Positions 1 through 6,610 of a stretch of 13,197 nt of DNA are shown here, in pieces (position 1 is the first letter of the stretch; every line of letters begins with the position of its first letter). Origin of the DNA: an uncultured Microbacteriaceae bacterium (GTDB lineage Bacteria; Actinomycetota; Actinomycetes; Actinomycetales; Microbacteriaceae); the NCBI GenBank assembly GCA_946481135.1, contig CAMLMQ010000065.1:1-13197 (forward strand), given 5' to 3'. A program made the position numbers and the translations under genes. Below the pieces are notes generated by a model. It saw nothing but the letters and a program-made list of their open reading frames with translations. It searched no databases and had not been told where the DNA came from.

Positions 1-129
1 GACGCGAGATGACCCCGCGCGCGGCCTCATGTCGCGTCACTGCTCCATCAGTGGCCGCCGGCCCGGGGGCTGAGGTCGGCGGGGCGGGGGTGGCGCGCGC
101 CGACGTTGGCGGGACGACGCGCGCCACGT
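1..129. other. Non-coding edge downstream of the GH2 gene
   Basis: This stretch lies beyond the GH2 stop codon, at the left edge of the window. I see no convincing gene here. Open frames run through it on the plus strand, but they have no ribosome binding site and match no family I recognise. A gene from outside could end at the plus-strand TGA at 10-12, but three codons are not enough to say. A weak hairpin, CACTG (38-42) with CAGTG (49-53), and a strong one at 90-127 are the only structures. The strong one is listed separately as a terminator candidate. Confidence 0.5.
90..127 (-). terminator. Hairpin after the GH2 stop, likely operon terminator
   Basis: GTGGCGCGCG (90-99) and CGCGCGCCAC (118-127) form a perfect 10-bp stem around an 18-base loop. 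The structure begins two bases after the GH2 stop codon (130-132, minus strand), where the terminator of the four-gene operon is expected. No T-tract follows, so it is not a textbook intrinsic terminator. High-GC actinobacteria often use stem-only structures, so termination is plausible but inferred. Each arm is rich in GC alternation, and 92-101 is also a short palindrome by itself, so some of the pairing could be chance. Confidence 0.45.
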
Positions 130-2181
130 TCAGGAGCCGGGGCGCGCGCCTCGGCGGTTGGGAACCTCGACGGGCGCGGCATCGACGAAGGTGCGCGCCC
201 TCACGGTGCCCGCGTCGTCGACGAACCAGAGCAACAGTCGCGCCGCGCGCTCGGACGGCGGGATCGTCAGGATGACGGCCTCGGTCACCTGGAACGGGCT
301 GGCGGCACACGCGCGGCTCACGAGCGCGACGGGCGCGACTTCCGGGAACGGGGTACCTGCAGCGACCCAAGCCGCGCAGACCGACCCCGTGAGGCGGTCG
401 GACCCGTGGTGCGATACCCGGACCCCCAGATCCGTGGCCCGGGTGGGCACCTCCACATCGGCGCCCGCGTGACGCGGGACGAGGTCGACGATCAGCACCG
501 TGTCGGCATGCGCGTCCGCATGATCGAACCCCCCCGTGTCCTTCGGACGACGGTCGGCATCCACGACACCCGCCATCTCGTGCTCGACGTCGGCGAGTTC
601 GGTGTAGACATACCCGGCGAATCGATCGTGGCGACGCAGTTCCTGGGTCTGCCAGCGCACGTGCCAGGCGCGCTCGAGGCTCGTGAACCCCGCCCCGTAC
701 TCGCTGTTGAGGATCGGCACCCCGGTGCGCGGGAAGTCGGGCGAGCCGTAGAACGACTTGTCGACGACGAAGTCGGGGCCGAGCTTGACGGGGAAGTCCT
801 CCCGCTCGCCACTCGCGAGACGCGCGACGTTCTCCGCCCACGCGGCCGGCTCCTCGTCGTAGTAGTGCCAGTCGACGAGGTCGCTCTTGACGTGCGACCA
901 CCCGGAGTTCTCGACGATCGGGCGGCTCGGGTCGAGTTCGCGCATGGTGTCGTGGGCGGCGACCGCGGCACCGGCTCGCTCCGGACTCCCCGGGATGTCC
1001 CAGTCGAGGCCCCACTCCTCGTTGTAGAGGCCCCAGATCACGATCGACGGGTGGTCGCCGTCGCGCGCCACCATCTCGGGCAGCTGCGCCTCGAAGGCGG
1101 CGGCGGCCTCCGGCGACCACCGACTGGGGGCCGGCGGCTCCGCCCACACGAGCATCCCCATCCGGTCGGCGTGATGGAGCCACCGCGGCTCCTCCAGCTT
1201 GATGTGCTTGCGCACGAGGGTGAAGCCGAGCTCGCGCGCGAGTTCGAGGTCGCGCACCAGAGCGGCGTCGTCCGGCGCCGTGAGGCCGGATTCCGGCCAG
1301 TAGCCCTGATCGAGCACGCCGCGGATGTAGAGACGTTCGCCGTTCAGTCGCAGCTGCTCGCCGACGGCCTCGATGCGTCGCAGTCCGGCGGTCGCGACCA
1401 GGCGATCGTCGGCGACGGCGACCGCGACCCGATACAGGTGGGGATCGCTCGGGCTCCAGAGGCGCGGCGTCGTGAGCGGGAGCTCCCCCCGGGCGCGACC
1501 GTCGGCGTCCGCGACGAGCCGCAGCGTCTCGCCCTGACCTCCGTCCACCACGTCGAGGTGCACGACCGCACCCGCCGGCGCGTCGCCCGCAAGGCGCGCC
1601 TCCACGCTGAGGCCGGTGAGCGAGTCGCCTCGCAGGGAGAGGGTGTCGACGTAGGTACGACCGCGCGCCTCCATCCAGACCGACTGCCAGATCCCCGAGG
1701 TCGGCGTGAACGAGACGCCGTCGTAGTCGTCCCGCGGAATCGACCGCTGCTTACCGTGCGGGATGGCGCGCTTGTCGGCAGGCGCATCCACTTCGACGGT
1801 GAGCCGGGCGGTCGTGCCCGGCTTCAGCCACCCGGTGATGTCGAACTCGAACGACGTGTGACCGCCCGTGTGTTCCCCCACGACGGCGCCGTCGATCGCG
1901 ACCACGGCGCGGTGGTGCACCGCCCCGAAGCACAGCACGACGCGCGCGTCGCCCCAGTCCGCGGGCACGGTCAGCTCGCGGGAGTAGGTCGCGTGCTCGA
2001 GCCACGTGCGGGCGACCCCCGACGCGGTCGTCTCCCAGGCGAACGGCACGAGGATGTCGCGCACGCCGTCGGCGCTCTCGAGTCGCCAGGTGCCGTTGAG
2101 GCTCGCCCAGCGCTCCGAGCGGTCGCGATCAGGTCGCGGATACTCCGGCTTCGGGACGGCGGACGAAGCGACGACGGACAT
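130..2181 (-). CDS. Glycoside hydrolase family 2 protein (beta-glycosidase)
   Basis: This is a 683-residue GH2 enzyme that hydrolyses a beta-linked sugar with retention of configuration. The exact substrate (beta-galactoside, glucuronide, mannoside or other) cannot be read from the sequence. Residues about 20-180 form the N-terminal sugar-binding jelly roll, followed by an Ig-like domain and a TIM barrel from about 290, starting at RLNGERLYIRGV. The acid/base is expected at Glu388 in YNEEWG and the nucleophile at Glu494 in LNSEYGAG. About 120 residues follow the barrel and may be an extra beta-sandwich. There is no signal peptide, so it should act in the cytoplasm on imported substrate. I chose the ATG at 2181 because GAAAGG lies 7 bases upstream (2189-2194). 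An in-frame start at 2211 would overlap the permease stop and lacks such a site. It is the last gene of the operon, 33 bases after the permease. Confidence 0.9.
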   Translation of the reverse strand: MSVVASSAVPKPEYPRPDRDRSERWASLNGTWRLESADGVRDILVPFAWETTASGVARTWLEHATYSRELTVPADWGDARVVLCFGAVHHRAVVAIDGAVVGEHTGGHTSFEFDITGWLKPGTTARLTVEVDAPADKRAIPHGKQRSIPRDDYDGVSFTPTSGIWQSVWMEARGRTYVDTLSLRGDSLTGLSVEARLAGDAPAGAVVHLDVVDGGQGETLRLVADADGRARGELPLTTPRLWSPSDPHLYRVAVAVADDRLVATAGLRRIEAVGEQLRLNGERLYIRGVLDQGYWPESGLTAPDDAALVRDLELARELGFTLVRKHIKLEEPRWLHHADRMGMLVWAEPPAPSRWSPEAAAAFEAQLPEMVARDGDHPSIVIWGLYNEEWGLDWDIPGSPERAGAAVAAHDTMRELDPSRPIVENSGWSHVKSDLVDWHYYDEEPAAWAENVARLASGEREDFPVKLGPDFVVDKSFYGSPDFPRTGVPILNSEYGAGFTSLERAWHVRWQTQELRRHDRFAGYVYTELADVEHEMAGVVDADRRPKDTGGFDHADAHADTVLIVDLVPRHAGADVEVPTRATDLGVRVSHHGSDRLTGSVCAAWVAAGTPFPEVAPVALVSRACAASPFQVTEAVILTIPPSERAARLLLWFVDDAGTVRARTFVDAAPVEVPNRRGARPGS

Positions 2182-2214
2182 GGCGGTGCCTTTCGGATCG
2201 AGGTGAAGCACGGG

Positions 2215-3090
2215 TCAGCCTTTGACGCTTCCGGCGAGGATGCCGTTGATGAAGTGCCGCTGAAACGCGATGAAGATGACGAGGAGGGGGACGAGGGCGA
2301 CCGAGGCGGCGGCGAGCAGCTCGCCCGTGACGGTGGCGTAGTCGGCGCCGATCTTGTTGCCCGAGATCGTGGCCGCAAGAGTCGACAGCATCACCTGGAG
2401 CGTCGCCATCCGCTCGGAGCTCGCGATCACGACCGGCCAGACGAAGTCGTTGTAGATGTTCATGACCGTCAACACCGCGAGTCCGGCGAGACCGGGGCGG
2501 ATGACCGGCACGACGATGCGCCAGAAGAGACCGAACTCGCCCGCGCCGTCGACCCGTCCCGCATCGAGAAGCTCATCCGGGACGGCGGCGATCACCTGAC
2601 GCATCCAGAAGATCGCGAACGCATCGACCGAGCCGGGGAGGATGAGCGCCTGGTAGGTGTTGACCCAGCCGAGCTCCTTCATCTCCAGCAGCAGCGGGAT
2701 GATGAGCACGATCGTCGGCAACATGAGCGTCACGAGCACGGCGCCGAAGATGAGGTTCTTGCCGACGAAGTCGTACTTCGCGAACGCGTAGGCGGCGAGC
2801 GGGGCGCAGAACAGCGTGATCGCGCCCTTCACGACGAGCACGATGCCCGTGTTGAGGAAGCCGAGTCCGATCGGCACGTCGCCGAACATCTCGGTGAAGT
2901 TGTCGAGCGTGAACGTCGTCGGATCGAACGCGAGCGGGTATCGGATGATGTCGATCGCCGGCTTGAAGGCCGAGAGGATCGCCCACGCGACCGGAGCGAG
3001 GAATCCGAGAGTCAGCAGGAGCAGAAACGCCTGGGTGCCGATCGCGGGGAGCGGGCGCCGTGATCGGCGCGCGGTCGGGGTCGTCGTCAT
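2215..3090 (-). CDS. Carbohydrate ABC transporter permease, MalG/CUT1 type
   Basis: This 291-residue inner-membrane permease is one of the two channel subunits of a CUT1 sugar importer. The first hydrophobic segment is at about 20-42, and five more spread to about 277. The EAA loop that contacts the ATPase is at about 172-200: DELLDAGRVDGAGEF, then a proline-containing VVPVIRPG. The C-terminus QRHFINGILAGSVKG is the usual MalG-type ending. The length is normal for the family. The start ATG lies 6 bases after the stop of the MalF-type gene. AAGGA sits about 10 bases upstream, inside that gene's end, so translation is probably coupled. No ATPase subunit is encoded in the operon. In actinobacteria such importers often share one MsiK-type ATPase encoded elsewhere, and that is my inference here. 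Confidence 0.95.
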   Translation of the reverse strand: MTTTPTARRSRRPLPAIGTQAFLLLLTLGFLAPVAWAILSAFKPAIDIIRYPLAFDPTTFTLDNFTEMFGDVPIGLGFLNTGIVLVVKGAITLFCAPLAAYAFAKYDFVGKNLIFGAVLVTLMLPTIVLIIPLLLEMKELGWVNTYQALILPGSVDAFAIFWMRQVIAAVPDELLDAGRVDGAGEFGLFWRIVVPVIRPGLAGLAVLTVMNIYNDFVWPVVIASSERMATLQVMLSTLAATISGNKIGADYATVTGELLAAASVALVPLLVIFIAFQRHFINGILAGSVKG

Positions 3091-3096
3091 CGGGGA

Positions 3097-4023
3097 TCAG
3101 TCCTTCGCCCGGAGCAGCCGCACGAAGGCGAGCGAGAGCAGCATCACGAAGATCACGAGCAGGAACGAGTTCGCCGCTCCGGTGCCGAGGTCGCCCCGCG
3201 TGATGTGGTTGTAGAGGTAGTACCCCGCGGTCGTCGTCGAACTGTACGGACCGCCCTGCGTGACGACGTAGGGCTCGGCGAACATCTGGAACACCGCGAG
3301 CGTCTGCAGCACGACGGCGAACATCATCGTGCGGCGGATGAGCGGCACCGTGATGCTCCACAACTGCCGAGCGCGCGACGCGCCGTCGAGCGAGGCGGCC
3401 TCGTACACGGCCCCGTCGATCGCCTGCAGGCCGGAGAGCAGGATGATGACGATGAAGCCCGTCGTCTTCCAGAGGAAGAGCAGCGCGAGCGTCGGCTTCG
3501 CCCACTCGCTCGTCGTGAGCCAACCGACGTCGGGCAGGCCGACGAGGTTGAGCGCGCCGTTGATCGCACCGTAGTTCTGGTCGAACAGCACGACCCAGAT
3601 CTGGGCGATCGCGACGAGCGGCGTCACGAAGGGCACGATGAACGCGGTGCGGTAGAAGCCCCGGAGTCGAGTCTTCGCGTTGTCGAGCAGGACGGCGACG
3701 ACGAGGGCGATCGCGATCTGATTCGGGACGATGAGCAGCCAGAGGACGCCCGAGTTCGCCATCGACGACCAGAAGCCGGGGTTCGACAACAGATACGTGT
3801 AGTTGTCGAACCCCACCCAGTCGGCGCTGCCCGCGCCCCGCCAGTTCGTGAACGACAGGCGGAGTGTGAACAGCATCGGGTAGACGCTGAAGGCTCCGAA
3901 GACCGCCACGAACGGCAGGACGAAGACGTACGGCGCGAGGCGGCGACGCAGCGGGAAGCGCGAGGCCCCCCGTCGCGGCCGGGCGGCCGGACGCACCTCT
4001 CCGGGCGCGGTCGTGGCGGTCAT
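3097..4023 (-). CDS. Carbohydrate ABC transporter permease, MalF/CUT1 type
   Basis: This 308-residue permease pairs with the MalG-type subunit to form the membrane channel of the sugar importer. The first 30 residues are basic and proline-rich and should lie in the cytoplasm. The first membrane segment (about 30-58) has the typical YVFVLPFVA and FSVYPM stretches and is followed by LRLSFTNW, as in most short MalF-type subunits. The EAA loop is at about 204-229: GAVYEAASLDGASRARQLW, then TVPLI. The family's QGGPY motif is at 256-260. GAAGGAG-type ribosome binding signal (4032-4038) sits 8 bases before the ATG. The gene begins 25 bases after the binding-protein stop. The large periplasmic loop of enteric MalF is absent, which is normal for gram-positive CUT1 systems. 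Confidence 0.95.
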   Translation of the reverse strand: MTATTAPGEVRPAARPRRGASRFPLRRRLAPYVFVLPFVAVFGAFSVYPMLFTLRLSFTNWRGAGSADWVGFDNYTYLLSNPGFWSSMANSGVLWLLIVPNQIAIALVVAVLLDNAKTRLRGFYRTAFIVPFVTPLVAIAQIWVVLFDQNYGAINGALNLVGLPDVGWLTTSEWAKPTLALLFLWKTTGFIVIILLSGLQAIDGAVYEAASLDGASRARQLWSITVPLIRRTMMFAVVLQTLAVFQMFAEPYVVTQGGPYSSTTTAGYYLYNHITRGDLGTGAANSFLLVIFVMLLSLAFVRLLRAKD

Positions 4024-4048
4024 CGGGAGTGCTCCTTCGGGTGCGGTG

Positions 4049-5413
4049 CTACTGGCGGTCGACCAGGTTGGTCTGGATGTCGGCCGTCGAGAGGTCGATG
4101 ACCTCCCGCGGCGTCAGGTCGCCGTCGAGCATCCGCTGGATGTTGTTGCCGAGATAGTCGACCGCCCCGCCCCACCAGGTGGGCGTCGGGACGCTGCCCG
4201 GGATCTGCGCGCCCGCCTCGGTCGCGACCGCCCACAGGTCCTGCCCTCCGAGCGACTCGAGCGGCTCGAAGAGCGGGTTCGCCGGGTCGGCCGCGGGGAG
4301 GTATGCCGGGATCGATGTGTTGAGACCGCCGGGGTAGACGTCGTTCGGGCCGTAGACCGCGGTGTAGCCGGCTTCGTCGAACATCAGGAACTCGTAGAAC
4401 AACCAGGCGAGCTCGGAGTTCTCACCGTCCCGCGGGAGGATGAACGAGGCGCCGCCCATCGCGCCGCTGCGCGGTCCGCCCGGCTCCCACGCGGGAAGCG
4501 GCATCGCACGCCAGTCGCCCGCGGTCTCGGGGAGCAGCTGTTCGGTCGCGAACGTGAACCACTGCGCCCACGGGTAGAACACCTGCTGCCCGGACTCGAG
4601 CGTCGCGATGTCGGTCGGCCCGAGGTACTCGGCGCGCGTGCCGAGACCCTCCGATGCGACGGTGTCGAGGAAGCCCAGGATCTGCTCGTACTCCGGGGAG
4701 TCGAGGCGGAGCTCGCCGTCCGCGTCGGCGATGCTCGTGCCGAGCTGACTCGCGTACATCTCGAGCTGCAGCTGCCCGAGGAACGGGCTCTGCTCGAGGT
4801 GGATCGGCGCCGATCCGGGCACCGCCGCCTGATAGGCGCGCGCGGCGTCGAGCAGGTCGTCGTAGGTCTCGATGGCCTCGGCGTCGACGCCCGCAGCGTC
4901 GAGGGCCGCCGCGTTGTAGAAGAGCAGGCCGGGGTCGAGGTCGAACGGCACGCCGTAGATGCCGCCGTCGAGCGTGTTGACGTCGAGCTTCTGCGGGGCG
5001 ATGTCGTCGGCGTACGGCGCGAGGACGTCGCTCAGATCCCACAGGTGCTCGGCGAACCCGGCGACGAGGGAGTCGTCGAGGAAGGCGCCGTCGGGCACGT
5101 CGGTGCTCGTGATGAGCGTGTTCTGGAGCTTGCCGCCGATGTCGACCGCCTCGTGGTTGACGACGATGTCGGGGTACTTCTCGTTGAACTCGGCGATGAC
5201 CGCGTCGAAGACCTCGAAGAGGTCTCCCTCGCGGTCCCAGATCGTGATCTCGCCGGACGGCGAGTCCGACGTGGGCGCCTGGAGGCGGGTCGAGTCGGGC
5301 TCGGACCCGTCGCCGATCGTCGGGCCGCATGCGGTGAGGACGACGGTGGCGGCGGTCAGTGCGCCGACGAGCGCGAAGCGGCGCGGGCGCCGCGGGGACC
5401 TGGACAGTTGCAT
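4049..5413 (-). CDS. Extracellular sugar-binding lipoprotein (SBP family 1)
   Basis: This 454-residue protein is the substrate receptor of the CUT1 importer, anchored to the outer face of the membrane. The signal peptide has a basic start (RSPRRPRR), a hydrophobic core and the lipobox LTAC, giving lipidated Cys29. A Ser/Asp/Pro-rich linker runs to about residue 53. The family 1 fold then starts at GEITIWD, followed by FDAVIAEFNEKYPDIVV and later GIYGVPFDLDPGLLFYN, which are typical of sugar-binding proteins. Aromatic residues in the C-terminal half (for example WAQWF and WW) could stack on a sugar ring. I chose the ATG at 5413 because GAAGGAG lies 5 bases upstream (5419-5425) and the signal peptide starts right there. 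The frame stays open upstream but runs through the operator region. It is the first gene of the operon, so its promoter controls all four genes. Confidence 0.93.
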   Translation of the reverse strand: MQLSRSPRRPRRFALVGALTAATVVLTACGPTIGDGSEPDSTRLQAPTSDSPSGEITIWDREGDLFEVFDAVIAEFNEKYPDIVVNHEAVDIGGKLQNTLITSTDVPDGAFLDDSLVAGFAEHLWDLSDVLAPYADDIAPQKLDVNTLDGGIYGVPFDLDPGLLFYNAAALDAAGVDAEAIETYDDLLDAARAYQAAVPGSAPIHLEQSPFLGQLQLEMYASQLGTSIADADGELRLDSPEYEQILGFLDTVASEGLGTRAEYLGPTDIATLESGQQVFYPWAQWFTFATEQLLPETAGDWRAMPLPAWEPGGPRSGAMGGASFILPRDGENSELAWLFYEFLMFDEAGYTAVYGPNDVYPGGLNTSIPAYLPAADPANPLFEPLESLGGQDLWAVATEAGAQIPGSVPTPTWWGGAVDYLGNNIQRMLDGDLTPREVIDLSTADIQTNLVDRQ

Positions 5414-5466
5414 GGACACTCCTTCGTGATCGGACCGGGCTCGTCGGGAGCACGGAGCCTCAACTG

Positions 5467-5488
5467 CGTTTGCCAACGTACGCAAACG
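5467..5488. promoter_or_regulatory. LacI-type operator candidate O1
   Basis: This is a 22-base inverted repeat with perfect 7-base arms, CGTTTGC (5467-5473) and GCAAACG (5482-5488). Its centre is ACGT, so the symmetry axis falls on a CG step, as in most LacI-family operators. It lies between the divergent regulator and binding-protein genes and overlaps the likely -10 element of the operon promoter. A repressor bound here would block transcription. Assignment to the adjacent LacI-family protein is inferred from position. Confidence 0.6.
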
Positions 5489-5513
5489 GTAGCACGATTT
5501 GCACACGTTGCAA
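5486..5513 (-). promoter_or_regulatory. Likely promoter of the sugar operon
   Basis: On the minus strand, TTGCAA (5513-5508) is followed after 16 bases by TACCGT (5491-5486). A TG dinucleotide one base before the -10 gives an extended -10 element (TGCTACCGT). The start codon of the binding-protein gene lies about 70 bases downstream, leaving a short leader. Both hexamers overlap the inverted repeats O1 and O2, which fits repression by the divergent LacI-family protein. The hexamers match consensus only partly and no start site is known. Confidence 0.4.
5499..5513. promoter_or_regulatory. LacI-type operator candidate O2
   Basis: TTGCA (5499-5503) and TGCAA (5509-5513) form a 15-base inverted repeat around CACGT. 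The arms resemble those of O1 and the TTGCAA half-sites common in actinobacterial LacI operators. A further TTGCAAGCGCT-like half-site continues to 5518. The centre has odd spacing, unlike O1, so the true binding register is uncertain. The site overlaps the likely -35 element of the operon promoter, about one and a half helical turns from O1. Confidence 0.5.
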
Positions 5514-5534
5514 GCGCTAGGCTGGCGGCGACGG

Positions 5535-5541
5535 AAAGGAG
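5535..5541 (+). promoter_or_regulatory. Ribosome binding site that sets the LacI start
   Basis: AAAGGAG lies 5 bases before the GTG at 5547. It decides for GTG over the in-frame ATG at 5499, which lies inside operator O2 and has no such site. Confidence 0.75.
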
Positions 5542-5546
5542 TCCGC

Positions 5547-6557
5547 GTGCCCGCCACCCTGCGCGACGTCGCCGAGAAGGCACAGGTCTCCGTACGCACC
5601 GTCTCCAACGTCGTGAGCGGGTACGAGCACGTCAGCGATCGGATGAAGGCCCGGGTCCTCGCCGCGATCGAGGAACTCGACTACCGGCCCAACCCGGTCG
5701 CGCGGACGCTGCGCACCGGGCGCACCGGCGTGCTCGCGCTCGTCGTCCCGGAGATCGACGTCCCCTACTTCAGCGAACTCGCGCGCGACGTGATCAACGC
5801 CGCCGACGCGGTCGGCTATCGCGTGCTCATCCATCAGACCGGTCACGACCACGAGCGCGAACGGGCGCTGCTGACCGGCGCCGACCGCACGATGCTGTTC
5901 GACGGCATCCTCTTCAGCCCTCTCGTGACCGAGAGCGAACTGCGCGAGATGAACGTCACGACGTCGATGCCGCTCGTGCTCCTCGGGGAGCACGAGTTCG
6001 ACGGCCGCTACGACCACGTCGCGATCGACAACTTCCGGGCGGCATACGACGCGGTGACCCACGTGGTCGCACTCGGACGACGCACCGTCGCCGCCATCGG
6101 GGCGCAGCCCCTCGAGAGCTACGCGACTCCACGTCAACGCACGGCGGGCTACGACGCCGCGCTTCGGGATGCCGGTCTCGAGCCGGATGCCGCCCTCGCC
6201 CGACCGGCGGCCCACTACCGACGCGCCGACGGCTACCGGGCGACCCGCGAGTTGCTCGACGAACGCCCCGACATCGATGCGATCTTCTGCTATTCCGACC
6301 TACTCGCCATCGGCTCCATCCGCGCCGTCTTCGACTCGGGACGCTCGGTGCCGCACGATGTCGCCGTCATCGGCATCGACGACATCGAGGAGGGCCAGTA
6401 CGCGCGACCGAGTCTCAGCACCGTCTCCCTCGACACCCCGTTCATCGCCCACCACGCGGTCGAACGCGTCGCTGCCCGCATCGACGACCCCGGCATCCCT
6501 GCCGAGGAACGCATCGCCCCACATCGCCTGGTCCCCCGTGAGAGCACGCTCGCCTGA
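5547..6557 (+). CDS. LacI-family transcriptional regulator
   Basis: This 336-residue protein is probably the sugar-responsive repressor of the divergent transport operon. The N-terminal helix-turn-helix is at residues 4-24 (TLRDVAEKAQVSVRTVSNVV). The hinge helix is at about 49-58 (RPNPVARTLR), with the minor-groove leucine expected at Leu55. The rest is a two-lobed periplasmic-binding-like effector domain with the usual GVLALVVPEI, GYDAAL and VIGIDDIE motifs. Length and order match the family. The GTG start is chosen for the AAAGGAG signal 5 bases upstream, and it places the HTH at the very N-terminus as in other LacI proteins. The neighbours suggest that it senses the sugar taken up by the adjacent importer. 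Autoregulation through the shared operators is likely but inferred. Confidence 0.93.
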   Translation: MPATLRDVAEKAQVSVRTVSNVVSGYEHVSDRMKARVLAAIEELDYRPNPVARTLRTGRTGVLALVVPEIDVPYFSELARDVINAADAVGYRVLIHQTGHDHERERALLTGADRTMLFDGILFSPLVTESELREMNVTTSMPLVLLGEHEFDGRYDHVAIDNFRAAYDAVTHVVALGRRTVAAIGAQPLESYATPRQRTAGYDAALRDAGLEPDAALARPAAHYRRADGYRATRELLDERPDIDAIFCYSDLLAIGSIRAVFDSGRSVPHDVAVIGIDDIEEGQYARPSLSTVSLDTPFIAHHAVERVAARIDDPGIPAEERIAPHRLVPRESTLA

Positions 6558-6610
6558 GACGCCGGGTCCCGTCCGCACGGACTCGCGGGGGGCCGCTCTC
6601 GGCACGCGCG
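6558..6610. terminator. Convergent gap with a weak hairpin
   Basis: This is a 53-base gap between the ends of the LacI gene (plus) and the channel gene (minus). GTCC (6571-6574) and GGAC (6579-6582) can pair around GCAC, which would serve either strand. There is no T-tract, and the stem is short, so terminator function is only a guess from position. Confidence 0.25.

Noticed and set aside
9..275. An 88-codon plus-strand open frame at the left edge
   Set aside because: It has no ribosome binding site, its composition is Arg/Ala/Gly-rich like the other shadows, and it overlaps the end of the GH2 gene.
106..3063. A 985-codon plus-strand open frame opposite the GH2 and MalG-type genes
   Set aside because: Its translation is an Arg/Asp/Glu/Val-rich low-complexity string with no known domain. 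It is the antisense shadow expected in very GC-rich DNA, and the minus strand carries clear families with ribosome binding sites.
5499..5546. ATG at 5499 as the LacI start
   Set aside because: It lies inside an operator repeat and has no ribosome binding signal. The GTG at 5547 has AAAGGAG 5 bases upstream and puts the HTH at the N-terminus.
4013..6541. An 842-codon plus-strand open frame across the binding-protein and LacI genes
   Set aside because: It covers two real genes on opposite strands plus the operator region, and its composition is that of an antisense shadow. No domain is visible.
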